Shown: positions 8,867 to 18,910, counted from the first letter of the stretch. The stretch is 64,000 nt of DNA from Streptomyces sp. P3 (GCA_016893485.2 JAFEKX020000001.1:3720001-3784000); one strand, 5' to 3'. The notes: generated by a model not told the origin, from the letters alone. Program-made: numbers and translations.

Positions 8867-9534
8867 TCACGGATGGAAGCGCCACCGGCCCTCGGAGATG
8901 ACGTCCACCTTGCCGTCCCTGACCCGGATGGCCGTGTCGTCGTCGATGAAGTAGATCGGGAAGTCCGCCCGCTCGACGATGCGGTCGGCCCAGGCGTCGT
9001 CCCGTTCGGGGAAGTCCGGGAGTACAGGTGCGGCTTGAGGTACCAGTCGAAGAGGCCGAACGGGGGCTCCACGGTCGTCGCGTCGAGCACGTGCAGGTCG
9101 GCGGTGTCCCCGATGACGTCGGCGGAGTGGCCGGTGAGATGGCGGCTGAAGATCATGGATCCGGCGCTGACCCCCACGTAGATCCGGTCCTGCAGCGCTT
9201 CGAGGAAGCCGTCGGCCAGGCCGTTGCCGGTGATGCTGCGGGCGAGGTGGTAGTGGTTGCCGCCCTCGACGTAGACGACGTCGGCGTTGAGCAGCCGGTC
9301 GAGCACCAGCTGCCGTGGCAGGCCGTTCAGTTCGAGGACGTCGAACTCGCGCCAGCCGAGGCCGTGCAGCCGGTTCAGGTCCGCGACGAACCACCCGTGG
9401 TCACCGGGTTCGGCGACGGATGCCGTGGGGACGTACACGACGTTCGCCGACCTGAACGGCTTTCCCAGCATGTCCCGCAGGGCGTCCCGCAGCGTGTCGT
9501 TGCGCAGGCCGCTCGCCGTCAGCAGAAGGTTCAT
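8867..9534 (-). CDS. Type 1 glutamine amidotransferase-like / peptidase E (S51) family protein (frameshifted as read)
   Basis: 222 residues once a single missing base near 9025 is restored. It starts MNLLLTASGLRNDTLRDALR. The likely nucleophile lies in VGVSAGSMIFSRHL, preceded by VVYVEGGNHYHLAR, the pattern of peptidase E and cyanophycinase-like proteins. The C-terminus in the second frame reads DFPERDDAWADRIVER...ISEGRWRFHP. Family enzymes hydrolyse Asp-X dipeptides, but many Streptomyces members are untested. It converges on the epimerase with a 19-base gap. Confidence 0.8.
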
Positions 9535-9632
9535 CGGGCGAGCCAAGCACGGCCGACGGGCACGCGCAACGAACCCTGAACGCACCACTCACCCGGCATT
9601 CGGTTGTCAGTGCCTGCCCGTACTGTCCCGCC

Positions 9633-10060
9633 ATGGTCTTTCCCCTGCCCCCTCCGAGCTGTCCCTGTACGACGGCCGCTTCGAGCCGCGCGGGAACACA
9701 GAGGTGTGGTTCTCCGACGAACTGCCGGACGAGCTTGACGAGTTGTGGCCCGGGCCGCTGGGTCTGAGCGAGGTCGACGCGATCCGGCTGGACACCGTGC
9801 TCGCGGCGGACTTCGCCGTGCACCGGCGCCGACGGCTGCCGTACTGGTCGAAGCCCGCCACGGTCGAACCGCCGCCGGACGACGACGATCCGGAGGACTT
9901 CAAGCCCTGGCCGCACGATCCGGGGCCGCCCTTCGGGTGGGCGGCCGAGGCGCCGCTTGCCCTGGTGTGTGCGCTGGTGCGGAGTTGGGAGGAGCGGTTG
10001 GGGGCGCGGGTCGTGGCGGGGTTCGGGAGTGCGCTCACCGAACGGGTTGGTGGGGAGGCG
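9633..10060 (+). CDS. DUF4253-like protein, probably 3' truncated (frameshifted as read)
   Basis: From the ATG at 9633, with one missing C near 9650, the product begins MVFPLPPSELSLYDGRF. It continues through an acidic stretch (PPPDDDDPEDFKPW) to LALVCALVRSWEERLGARVV. The last part resembles the beginning of the DUF4253 C-terminal domain (VVRSWEERFGARLV), but the remaining 60-70 residues of that domain are absent. The sequence instead runs into the opposite-strand GNAT gene that ends at 10061. The 3' end is not resolved: the open frame itself continues to 10219. It may be a remnant or suffer more indels. Confidence 0.45.
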
Positions 10061-10611
10061 TCATTGGCGTTCCTGGTGGGACTGGGACCACTCGCCGAAC
10101 CACTGCTCGGCGCCCCATGCCTCGTACCGCCCCACCTCGGTGAAGCCCAGTTTCGCCGCGAGGCGCATCGAGCGGGTGTTGGCGGTCTGGGTGCAGAGGA
10201 CGACGGGGCTGCCGGGTAGCGCGGCGGCGAACCAGGCCAGCACCGCGCCGCACGCTTCGGCGGCGTAGCCGTGTCCCCAGGCCTCCGGCAGGAACAGGTA
10301 GCCGAGTTCGGGCTCCCCCGCGTCCGGGCGTACCTGGCTGCGGTACTCCGATCCGCGCCGGTTCAGCTCGACGGTGCCGATCATCGCTCCGTCGCGTTCG
10401 ACCACGAAGATGCCGGGGCGGCGGCCGGGCGTCCCGGACATCGTGCGCTCCAGCTCGTCACGGGGGCGCGGGCCGCCGACGTACATGCCCACCTGCGGCG
10501 ATGCGTGCAGCTCGATGAAGGCGGCGCGGTCGCGGGGCTCCGACTCGCGGAGCACGAGGCGGTCGGTGCGTAGCGGGGCGGGGGCCAGGCGAGGGGGCCG
10601 AGTCCGGTCAT
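10061..10611 (-). CDS. GNAT family N-acetyltransferase (frameshifted as read)
   Basis: 183 residues after restoring one C near 10580. The corrected N-terminus is MTGLGPLAWPPAPLRTDRLVLRE, the standard opening of RimJ/RimL-type acetyltransferases. The acetyl-CoA site is represented by ELGYLFLPEAWGHGYAAEAC, and NTRSMRLAAKLGFTEVGRYE gives the C-terminal motif. It likely acetylates an amine or protein N-terminus using acetyl-CoA. Substrate unknown. The start at 10611 is preferred over 10555 because it restores the conserved TDRLVLRE strand. Confidence 0.8.
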
Positions 10612-10722
10612 GGCGGGCAACCTATCGCAGGCCCATGGCAATTCCGCCGCCCTGGTACTACCGTCGGAACCACCAGACCTCTGACTGAGTCAACTACCCT
10701 GAGCGAGCACCGGGGATCGATC

Positions 10723-11662
10723 ATGACCGTCCAGGACATCCGCGCCTTCAACCGCTTCTACACGAACGTCATCGGCGCCCTCGACTACAGCCGCCACCTC
10801 TACGCCCCGTTCACCCTCACCGAGTCCCGCGTCCTGTACGAACTCGCGCACTCCCCCGCGTACGGACGCCGCCGACCTCCGTGCCGAACTGTCGCTGGAC
10901 GCCGGGTACTTGAGCCGGATCCTGAACCGGTTCGAGCAGGACGGGCTGATCGAGCGGGCGCCCTCGCAGCGGGATCCGCGGCGGCGGCAGGTGACGCTCA
11001 CCGTGCGCGGGCGGGAGACCGCCGACCTGCTGGCCGAGCGGGCGGACGAGTCCGTCGGGGCGCTGCTCGCGACCGTGCCGGACGCCGACCGGCCGCGGCT
11101 CGCCGAGGCGCTGCGTACCGTACGGACCCTGCTGTCGGGGTCGGACCGGCGCCGGCCGCGGCCCGAGGACGTCGTGCTGCGCGAGCCGAGGCCCGGTGAC
11201 CTGGGCTGGATCGTGCAGCGGAACGCGGCGCTGTACGCCGCCGAGTACGACTTCAACGCCGACTACGAAGGGCTCGTGGCGCGGATCGTCGCCGATTTCG
11301 CCGAGGACCACGATCCGCATCTGGAGCGGGTGTGGATCGCCGAGCTGGACGGGCGGGCGGTGGGGTGCGTGATGTGCGTGCGGGACGACGCGCCGGGGAC
11401 CGCCCGGCTGCGGCTGCTGCTCGTCGAGCCGGACGCGCGGGGGCTGCGGATCGGGGACCAACTGGTGGGCGCGGTCGTGGAGTTCGCGCGCGGGGTCGGC
11501 TATCGCGACCTCGTGCTGTGGACGAACGACATCCTGGGTGCCGCCCGCCGTGTCTACCAGCGGCACGGATTCGTCCTCTCCGCCGAGAAGCCGCACCGCT
11601 CCTTCGGCAGGGATCTCGTCGGCCAGGACTGGCGGCTCGACCTGCACCAGCGGCAGCAATGA
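10723..11662 (+). CDS. MarR-GNAT fusion: helix-turn-helix regulator with acetyltransferase domain (frameshifted as read)
   Basis: About 312 residues. Residues 1-150 form a MarR winged helix (RAFNRFYTNVIGALDY, LTESRVLYELAH, AGYLSRILNRFEQDGLIER, DPRRRQVTLTVRG). Residues 160-312 form a GNAT domain (VLREPRPGDLGWIVQRN, RLRLLLVEPDARGLRIGDQL, YRDLVLWTNDILGAARRVY). One extra base near 10858 splits the frame inside the helix-turn-helix, and correction gives SPATDAADLRAELSL. The MarR-GNAT architecture is known in several bacteria, where the domain fusion suggests that acetyl-CoA or an acetylatable ligand is sensed. The four-base gap region before the next sugar isomerase gene suggests co-transcription. 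Confidence 0.85.
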
Positions 11663-11686
11663 GCGGTGACGAGTAGGGTCCGTGGC

Positions 11687-12487
11687 ATGAAGCTCGCGTT
11701 CTCCACCCTCGGTGTCCCCGGCCTCCCCGTGACCGACGTCCTGGACCTCGCCGTCACCCACGGTTACCACGGCGTCGAACTGCGCGCGCATCCCGAGGAG
11801 CCCGTGCACCCCGGCATCGACGCCGCCCAACGGGCCGACGTGGTCGCCGAGTTCAAGTCCGCCGGGATCGAAGTCCTGGGCCTCGCCGGGTACGCACGCG
11901 TGGCCGCGCCGGGCGACGACGAGGCCGTACTCACCGAGATCCGTGAACTGCTCGAACTGGCACGGGACTTGGGCGCGCCCTTCATCCGCGTCTTCCCCGG
12001 CGGCGGCACCGACCAGCCCGTCGAGGAGGCCGACGCCACGGCCGCGCGACGGCTCGGCACGGCGGCGGAATGGGGCGCCGACCTGGGCGTACGCGTACTC
12101 CTGGAAACCCACGACTCACACCGCACCGGCGCGGACGCCCTGCGCATCCTCGGGCCCGTCGGCCATCGCCAGGTCGGCGCCCTGTGGGATGTGATGCACA
12201 CCTGGCTCGGCGGCGAACAGCCCTCGGAGACGGTCGCCACGCTCGGCCCGTACCTCGGCTACGTCCAGGTCAAGGACATCGCCTCGGCCGACGACACCAC
12301 CCCGCTACCGCTCGGCGCGGGCGCACTGCCACTCGCCGAATGCATCGAGGTACTGTCCCGCCACGGCTGGGACGGCTGGCTGTGCTGGGAGTACGAGAAG
12401 CGGTGGTACGAGTCCGCGGCACCACTGCCCGGACTGCTGGGCCCGGGACACGATCACCTGGCACGACTCCTCAACGACTCGGCGTGA
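11687..12487 (+). CDS. sugar phosphate isomerase/epimerase (second copy)
   Basis: 266 residues, intact, ATG at 11687. Another xylose isomerase-like TIM barrel: VRVLLETHDSH carries the first metal Glu, GALWDVMHTWLGG the Asp and His, LGYVQVKDIA the next strand, and LCWEYEKRW the final Glu. It shares the fold but little sequence with the protein encoded at 1132-1971, so it is not a recent duplicate. It follows the MarR-GNAT gene by 24 bases. Substrate unknown; hydroxypyruvate isomerase-like or inositol-type activities are possible. Confidence 0.83.
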   Translation: MKLAFSTLGVPGLPVTDVLDLAVTHGYHGVELRAHPEEPVHPGIDAAQRADVVAEFKSAGIEVLGLAGYARVAAPGDDEAVLTEIRELLELARDLGAPFIRVFPGGGTDQPVEEADATAARRLGTAAEWGADLGVRVLLETHDSHRTGADALRILGPVGHRQVGALWDVMHTWLGGEQPSETVATLGPYLGYVQVKDIASADDTTPLPLGAGALPLAECIEVLSRHGWDGWLCWEYEKRWYESAAPLPGLLGPGHDHLARLLNDSA

Positions 12488-12586
12488 CCTCGTAGGGAAC
12501 CGACGGGCACGGTCGTAGAAGGCGGGCGGGGCGCGGCCGTGGAAAACAGTTCGCCCGGTTCCGGAGCCGCCCTATAGGGTCCCCCG

Positions 12587-13886
12587 GTGCCCCGACAATC
12601 CGCCGCTCCGCGCGCTGCCGTGTCCCGTGTCCTCATGAGTCCCGGTCTCGGGCTCGGGCGGACGTTGATCGATGTTCGGCCGTTGCGGGCTTCGCCGGTG
12701 TTTCGGCGGTTGCTGGTCGGGCGGACGGTGTCGGTGCTCGGTGGGTTCATGACCCTGGTGACCGTCATGTACCAGGTCTGGGAGATGACCCACAGCACGG
12801 TCTGGACGGGTGCGGTCGGGCTGGCGAACGCGGTGCCGACGGTGGTCGTGGGGTGTTCGCCGGGTCGTGGGTGGACCGGGGGACCGGCGGCGCATCTTTC
12901 TCTTCAACACCGTTGCGCAGGCGGTCTGTTCGCTGCTGCTCACCGTGCAGGGGTTCACCGGTCACCTCCCGGTGCTCGGCGTGCTCGCGCTGGTCGCCGC
13001 GCAGTCGTGCTTCGGCGCGGTGGGCGGTCCGGCGTCGGGTGTGTTCATACCCCGGCTGCTGCCGAAGGAGCAGGTGGCGGCGGGCCTGGCGCTCAACAGG
13101 GTGTCCTTCACGACCATGATGCTCGTCGGCCCCGCGCTCGGCGGCCTGCTCATCGGCTGGGCGGGCATCGGCGCCTGCTACCTGGTCGACGCCCTCACTT
13201 TCGTCCTTGGTTTCTACGGCGCTTTCGGCCTGCCCGCGCTGCCGCCCGAGGGCGAACCGTCGCGGGGCGGACTGCACGGGGTTCTGGACGGGCTGCGTTT
13301 CGTGGCCGGCCACCGGGTGGTGCGCGGCGCGCTGCTCATCGACCTCGCGGCGACCGTCCTCGCGATGCCGATGAGCCTGTTCCCGCTGGTCAACTCCGAG
13401 CGTTTCGGCGGTGATCCGCGCACCCTGGGCCTGTTCCTGTCGGCGATCTCGGTCGGCGGGATCACGGCGTCCGTGTTCTCCGGCGCGGTGACCCGGCTGG
13501 GCCGTCCCGGGCCGGTGATGCTGCTCGGCGCGGGTACGTGGGGTGTGGCGCTGGCGGTCTTCGGGCTGATGACCAACCCGTGGGCGGGCCTGGCCTGCCT
13601 CGCGCTGGCCGGTGCCGCGGACTCCCTGTCCGTCATCTCCCGCAGCACGATCGTCCAGACCCACACCCCGGACGCCCTCCTGGGCCGCGTCTCCGCCGCC
13701 GAACAGATCGTCGGCCAGGCGGGACCCAACCTCGGCAACCTCCGCGGCGGCCTGGTCGCCGGCTGGACCTCCGGCGCGACGGCCCTGGTCAGCGGCGGGG
13801 TGTTGTGCGTGCTGGCGGTGATGGGCGTGGGGGCGGCTACGCCCGAGCTGCGGGGCGGGGAGAGGGCGACGGCGGCCGGACCATGA
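12587..13886 (+). CDS. MFS transporter, EntS-like, second copy (frameshifted as read)
   Basis: About 430 residues, twelve membrane segments. VRPLRASPVFRRLLVGRTVSVLGG opens helix 1, and the loop VVGVFAGSWVDRGDRRRIFLFN is restored only after adding one G near 12853 and one near 12885. Later segments include VGPALGGLLIGWAG, LDGLRFVAGHRVVRGALLIDL and STIVQTHTPDALLGRVSAAEQIVG. The GTG at 12587 has AGGG seven bases upstream. The ATG at 12635 is an alternative. It matches the MFS protein at 6522 segment by segment, so the two are paralogues. Probable exporter; substrate unknown. Confidence 0.83.
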
Positions 13887-13963
13887 GCCAGACGGCCCGT
13901 GAGCCGAGCGAACCGTCCCAGCCGTCGGTACGGGCCCGCCGGCCCGCGAACCGCCCCACCCCC

Positions 13964-14008
13964 ACCCCGCCGACAACACCCGCCCCACCCCGCCGACAAC
14001 ACCCGCCC
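13964..14008. repeat. two tandem copies of a 23-bp C-rich unit
   Basis: The unit beginning ACCCCGCCGACAACACCC occurs at 13964-13986 and again at 13987-14008. It lies in the short convergent spacer between the MFS gene and the hydrolase gene and touches the hydrolase stop. Probably slippage in low-complexity DNA. Confidence 0.6.
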
Positions 14009-14595
14009 TACAGCGGCCGAGCCACCAACCGCGCCGACCCGTCCAGGCACCAGTCCAGCACCGCGGGCCACGCCCCGTACCCGGCGACCAGGTCCAAGTG
14101 CCCGGCCCCCGCGATGAGTTCGGTGGGCAGGGCGAACGGGTCCCCGTACGCGACGCGGGCGTTCTCCGGGCAGTGCGGGTCGTCGTCGCCGGCGACGAGG
14201 CGGACGTCTCCGGGGAGGGTGAAGTCGGCGGCGGGCGGGGCGAATCCGGCGACCTCGGGATACTGGGCGACCACGGCACGCGAGGGCGGTCCGACGAGCA
14301 GCACCCGGTCCGCCTCGTCGCCCCGGACCTGCCCGCGGGCCACCGCGTGCAGCCAGAGCAACGCCGACGCGCTGTGCCCGAGGACGACCCGTTCGGCGGC
14401 CCCGCTGTTGTTCAACTCATCCAGGCAGCGGGCGAGTTCGCCCAGCCACACGTCCAGGTCGGGGGCGTCGGGATCGGGCAGCTGGGGGTAGATGACGTGG
14501 TGGCCGAGGTCGCCGAGCCGGTCGGCCAGCCAGTGCTGCCAGTGGTCCTTCGGGCGGTGGTTCTGCCAACCGTGCAGGATGAGGTAGGAGTTCAT
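14008..14595 (-). CDS. RBBP9/YdeN family alpha/beta hydrolase
   Basis: 195 residues, intact. It starts MNSYLILHGWQNHRPKDHWQHWLAD, the typical opening of the YdeN/RBBP9 serine hydrolases. The nucleophile Ser is in VVLGHSASALLWLH (GxSxS form). The likely acid Asp is in VAGDDDPHCP and the His in AGAGHLDLVAGYG, completing the triad. The natural substrate of these small intracellular hydrolases is generally unknown. It converges on the MFS gene and is followed upstream by the EPSP synthase gene on the same strand, with 91 bases between. Confidence 0.87.
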   Translation of the reverse strand: MNSYLILHGWQNHRPKDHWQHWLADRLGDLGHHVIYPQLPDPDAPDLDVWLGELARCLDELNNSGAAERVVLGHSASALLWLHAVARGQVRGDEADRVLLVGPPSRAVVAQYPEVAGFAPPAADFTLPGDVRLVAGDDDPHCPENARVAYGDPFALPTELIAGAGHLDLVAGYGAWPAVLDWCLDGSARLVARPL

Positions 14596-14686
14596 GAGGC
14601 GATGGTTTCCGATCACCCGCCGATCGGTCCAACCGAGCGCGTAGGCACCCCTGTTCGCCCACGCACCCCTGTTCGCCAAGGCCCCC

Positions 14687-15966
14687 TCATCCCGGCAACT
14701 GCCCCCGCAGCACCTCGAACGCCTCATGGAACCCCGGGAACGTCTTCCGCACACACCCCGGGTCGTCGAACGACATCCCCGGCGCCCGCAGCCCGGCCAC
14801 CGCGAAGGACATGACGATGCGGTGGTCGCCGTAGGACTTGATCTCCGTACCCGCGAGACCCGAAGTCCCGGCACCTGCCCCGGCCTCGACCCCCGCCCCC
14901 GCCCCCGCCCCCGACCGGATCTCGATCCAGTCAGGCCCCGTCTCCACCCCCACCCCCAACCGCCGGAGGTTCTCCGCACAGGCCTCCAACCGGTCGCACT
15001 CCTTCACCCGCGTGTTCCCGACGTCCTCGATACGCACCGGACCGGAGGCAAGGGCGCGATCGCCGCCAGCGTCGGCATGGTGTCCGAGATGTCCCTCATG
15101 GTGACCGTGAGGCCGCGCAGTTCGCCCGTCCCCGGACCCGGGTGCCCCGCGCGTCCGTCTCCACCTCCGCGCCCATCCGCCGCAGGACGTCGACGAAGCC
15201 CAGGTCGCCCTGGAGCGCGCTCGTGCCGAGGCCCGGGACCGTCACCTCGCCGCCGGTCAGCGCCGCCGCCGCGAAGAAGTAGCTCGCGGTGGACGCGTCC
15301 GGTTCGATCCCGTAGGTGGTGGCGCGGTAGCCCCCTGGGGGACGACGTAGACGGAGCCCTCCGTGCGGACCTCCACCCCGAACGCCCGCATCATCGCGAT
15401 CGTGATCTCGACGTAGGGCGCGGAGACCAGGTCGGTGACCCTGACATGGAGACCCTTCCTGGTCAGGGGGCCGAGCAGGAGCAGCGCCGTCAGGTACTGG
15501 GAGGACTGGCCGGCGTCGAGCACCACCTCGCCGCCCTCCACACCCGCCGCCTCGATGCGCAGCGGGTGATGGCCCTCGGCCTCTTCGTGCCGCAGGTCGA
15601 CGCCCAGGTCACGCAGGGCCCGGGTCAGCGGAAGGAGGGGACGGCGCCGCATCTGCGGGGACGCGTCGAAGCGGAAGCTGCCGTGGCCGGCCGCCGCGAG
15701 GGTGGGCAGGAAGCGGGCGGTCGTCGCGCCGTCCCGGCAGTACACGTCCGCCTCCGCGACCGCCGGGCCGTCCGGGCGGCCGTCGATCTGCCAGGCGTCC
15801 GGGGTCCGGCCCACGCGGTAGCCGAGCCGGGTCAGTCCTCGGCGAAGCCCTCGGTGTCGTCCGAGCGGAGCGGGCGCCGGAGGGTGGTCACCCCGTCGGC
15901 AGCCGCGGCCAGGAACAGCGCGCGGGCGGTGATGGACTTGGAACCGGGGATGTCGACTACGGGCAT
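14687..15966 (-). CDS. aroA: 3-phosphoshikimate 1-carboxyvinyltransferase (EPSP synthase), second-copy type (frameshifted as read)
   Basis: The ATG at 15966 begins MPVVDIPGSKSITARALFLAAAA, the phosphate-binding start of EPSP synthase, which joins phosphoenolpyruvate to shikimate 3-phosphate. Later hallmarks are DAGQSSQYLTALLLL, MRDISDTMPTLAAIA, VGNTRVKECDRL and KSYGDHRIVMSFAVAGLRAPG. At least four frame changes (near 15830, 15335, 15125 and 15048) break the gene. An Ala/Gly insertion of about 20 residues sits before the KSYGDHR motif. TAR in place of the usual TNR after PGSKS, and the lack of other aro genes nearby, suggest the paralogue kept by many Streptomyces besides the housekeeping copy. 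Confidence 0.82.
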
Positions 15967-16306
15967 GCCCTCATGATCGGGCGGCGGCGGTCCACCCCGC
16001 CGGGACGTCCACGGGATGGACCGCCGCCGTTCGCCCGCCCGTTCCTGTGCGTGACCGCATCCGTCCCGTCGTGCACGGGTTCACCAACTTCCGGGAATCG
16101 GGGCGAGGCGGGGGAACCCGGACCGCTTCCGCCTCGTCCAAGACGCATGCTGCCGGACGAGTCTCCGCGGTACGGCGTCGGCCTCGCTGCTGGCTGCGAA
16201 CGCTGACCAACCCTCTCCTCCGTACCGCGGCCGACAGCAAGCCGTCATCGGCGCGCCCCCTCCAACTGCGCCGATGGCGGCCCTCAGCCGATTTGCTGCG
16301 CGCTCC

Positions 16307-16354
16307 TTGACTGGCGGAAACTTCCCGGATATTCGTGAAATCTTGGAAGTTTCC
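16307..16354 (+). promoter_or_regulatory. promoter with inverted GGAAACTTCC sites upstream of the GH3 gene
   Basis: TTGACT (16307-16312) and TATTCG (16330-16335) are separated by 17 bases, a sigma-70-like promoter. GGAAACTTCC at 16316-16325 lies inside the spacer, and its exact reverse complement GGAAGTTTCC lies at 16345-16354, just after the -10. Such paired sites over a promoter suggest repression. The remainder of the 418-base gap from 15967 contains no gene I can support. Confidence 0.5.
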
Positions 16355-16384
16355 TTCAACGGATCACCTCCGGAAGGAGCGCAC

Positions 16385-18167
16385 GTGCCCTCCAGACGTA
16401 CCGTTCTCGCCGCGACCATGGGCGTCACCGCGTCCCTCGCGACCGGCGGCACCGCCCACGCCGACGACACGCGACTCCGCTCGCTGATCTCCCGCATGAC
16501 ACTGCCCGAGAAGGTCGGCCAGCTGTTCGTGATGCGGGTCTACGGCCACTCCGCCACCGCCCCCGACCAGGCCGACATCGACGCCAACCTGAGCGAGATC
16601 GGCGTCCGCACGGCCGCCGAGCTGATCGCCAAGTACCGCGTCGGCGGCATCATCTACTTCACCTGGGCGCACAACACCCGCGACCCGCACCAGATCGCCG
16701 ACCTCTCGAACGGCATCCAGAAGGCGTCCCTGAGCCAGCCCCGAGGGCTCCCCGTACTGGTCGCCACCGACCAGGAACACGGCATCGTCTGCCGCATCGG
16801 CGCCCCCGCGACCCTCTTCCCGGGCGCGATGGCGATCGGCGCCGGCGGCTCCCGCGAGGACGCCCGCACCCTGGGCCGTATCTCCGGCGCCGAGCTGCGC
16901 GCGATGGGCGTCAACCAGGACTACTCCCCGACGCCGACGTGAACGTCAACCCGGCCAACCCGGTCATCGGCGTACGGTCGTTCGGCGCCGACCCGGACGC
17001 GGTGGCCGGCCTCGTCGCCGCCGAGGTGAAGGGGTACCAGAGCAGCCAAGTCGCCGCTACCGCCAAGCACTTCCCGGGGCACGGGGACACCGCCGTGGAC
17101 AGCCACTTCGGGTTCCCCGTCATCACGCACAGCCGCGAGGTGTGGGAGGCGCTCGACGCCGTGCCCTTCCGGGCGGCCGTGAAGGCGGGCATCGACTCGA
17201 TCATGACCGCCCACATCATGGTCCCGGCGCTCGACGACTCCGGCGACCCGGCCACCCTCTCGCACCCGATCCTCACCGGCATCCTGCGCGGCGAACTCGG
17301 CTACGACGGTGTCGTGATCACCGACTCGCTGGGCATGGAGGGGGTACGGCAGAAGTACGGGGACGACAGGGTGCCCGTGCTCGCGCTCAAGGCCGGGGTG
17401 GACCAGCTCCTCAACCCGCCGTCCCTGGACGTCGCCTGGAACGCCGTCCTGAAGGCGGTGCAGGGCGGGAGTTGACCGAGGCGCGGCTCGACGAGTCGAT
17501 CCTGCGGGTGCTGCGGCTGAAGGCCCGGCTGGGGCTGTTCCAGGACGCCTACGTCCGTCGGGCGGGCGTGAGCCGCACGGTCGGGACCCGGTCCCATCTC
17601 GCCGCCGCCGACCGCATCGCCGAGCGGACCACCACCCTGCTGGTCAACGAGGAGGGGCTGCTGCCGCTGTCCCGTCGTACGCACGGGAAGGTCCTGGTGG
17701 TCGGCGCCGATCCGGCCTCCCCCTCCGGTACGACGGGTCCGCCCACCGGTGTCCTCGCGGCGGCCCTCGGCGAGTTGGGGTTCACGGCGACCGCCCGGTC
17801 GACCGGTACCGATCCCTCCGCCGCGACCGTGGCGGCGGCCGTCGCCGCGGCGCGTGCGGCGGATGCGGTGGTGGTGGCGACGTACAACGTCACGGCGGGC
17901 AGCTCGCAGCGGACGCTCGTCGAGCAACTCGTCGCCACCGGGCGGCCGGTCGTGGCCGTCGCCGTCCGCAACCCCTACGATGTTGCCCAACTGCCGTCGG
18001 TCGCGGCCTACTTGGCGTCCTACTCCTGGACCGACGTCGAACTCCGGGCGGCGGCACGGGTGATCGCGGGCCGGGTCCGGCCGCGCGGGAAGCTCCCGGT
18101 GGCGGTGCGGCGCGCGGATGATCCGACGCAGGTGCTGTATCCCGTGGGGCACGGGCTGTCGTACTAG
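16385..18167 (+). CDS. secreted glycoside hydrolase family 3 beta-N-acetylglucosaminidase (frameshifted as read)
   Basis: About 593 residues from a GTG at 16385 with GGAAGGAG upstream. The first 30 residues are a Tat-like signal (VPSRRTVLAATMGVTAS...AHA). The GH3 N-domain follows (LPEKVGQLFVMRVYG, VATDQEHGIVCRI). KHFPGHGDTAVDSH is the NagZ-type acid/base loop and VVITDSLGMEGV carries the Asp nucleophile. The C-domain ends KLPVAVRRADDPTQVLYPVGHGLSY. Frame changes near 16932 and 17470 reflect missing bases. It likely releases GlcNAc from chitin or muropeptide fragments outside the cell, in keeping with the GH20 and glmS genes later in the window. Confidence 0.88.
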
Positions 18168-18277
18168 GGGTACGTTCCCCACCCGCCCCACCCCCGCCAA
18201 CTGGCCCAAAGCCCCCCGCACGTCTGGCGTGCGCCCGCTGTCGCGGGTCACGCTGGGCGGGGGCAGCCGGGGGATCG

Positions 18278-18910
18278 ATGCGTGAGAGATGGTGCGTGGG
18301 GGTGGGGTGCGCGGTACTGCTCGCCGCCCTGGTGAGCGGCTGTACGTCCGCGCACGGCTCCGACGCGGGGGACAGCCGGCTCGACCCGAAGGCCTCCGCC
18401 TCGCCCGTGGTCGCCCAACCCTCCGGCTACGGCGCGGTGTTCCTCGCCGTCGACGAGTGCAGTTCCTTCGGCACGACGAGTTTCACCGAGGTGCCGTGCA
18501 CCAGCGAGCGGGCCGCCGCGCGGGTCATCGCCCGCTACGACGGCGAGGTGAGCGGCGGTCCCCTCTGCCCGGCGACCACCGACTTCGTACTGCACATCAG
18601 CGCCCAGGGCTCCTCGGGCGCGGGCGGCGACGGGGTCATCCCCAAGGGTTACGCCTGCATGCGGAACCTGGAGTCGCCGCACCCCGGCGACCCGGGCGGC
18701 GGGGGCGGGCCCCGCACGATCGTCGGTGACTGCGTCTACAGCTCGGGCAGCGGGCAGGTCCGGGAGACGGCGTGCGACGGCTCGGGCACGAAGAAGCCGC
18801 AGTACAAGGTGGTCAACGCCGTGCTGCGGCGCGCGAGTTGCCCCGCGTCGACCGCCCTGTACGTCCAGCTCGGTGGCGGCCGACCCGTGGGCTGCGCCCG
18901 GCCGGTGTAG
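18278..18910 (+). CDS. secreted lipoprotein of unknown function
   Basis: 210 residues, intact. A short signal (MRERWCVGVGCAVLLAALVSGC) ends in a lipobox LVSGC, so the mature protein is anchored to the outer membrane leaflet at Cys22. The mature part has seven or more Cys (DECSSF, VPCTSE, PLCPAT, YACMRN, GDCVYS, TACDGS, ASCPAS, VGCARP), which suggests several disulphides, and a Gly-rich loop PGGGGGPRT. Nothing in it identifies a catalytic role. It is monocistronic and converges on the S37 peptidase gene. Confidence 0.8.
   Translation: MRERWCVGVGCAVLLAALVSGCTSAHGSDAGDSRLDPKASASPVVAQPSGYGAVFLAVDECSSFGTTSFTEVPCTSERAAARVIARYDGEVSGGPLCPATTDFVLHISAQGSSGAGGDGVIPKGYACMRNLESPHPGDPGGGGGPRTIVGDCVYSSGSGQVRETACDGSGTKKPQYKVVNAVLRRASCPASTALYVQLGGGRPVGCARPV

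Noticed and set aside
15967..16384. Gap before the GH3 gene examined for tRNA or a small gene
   Set aside because: No cloverleaf and no frame with a start signal and protein-like composition; only the promoter and its inverted sites are supported.
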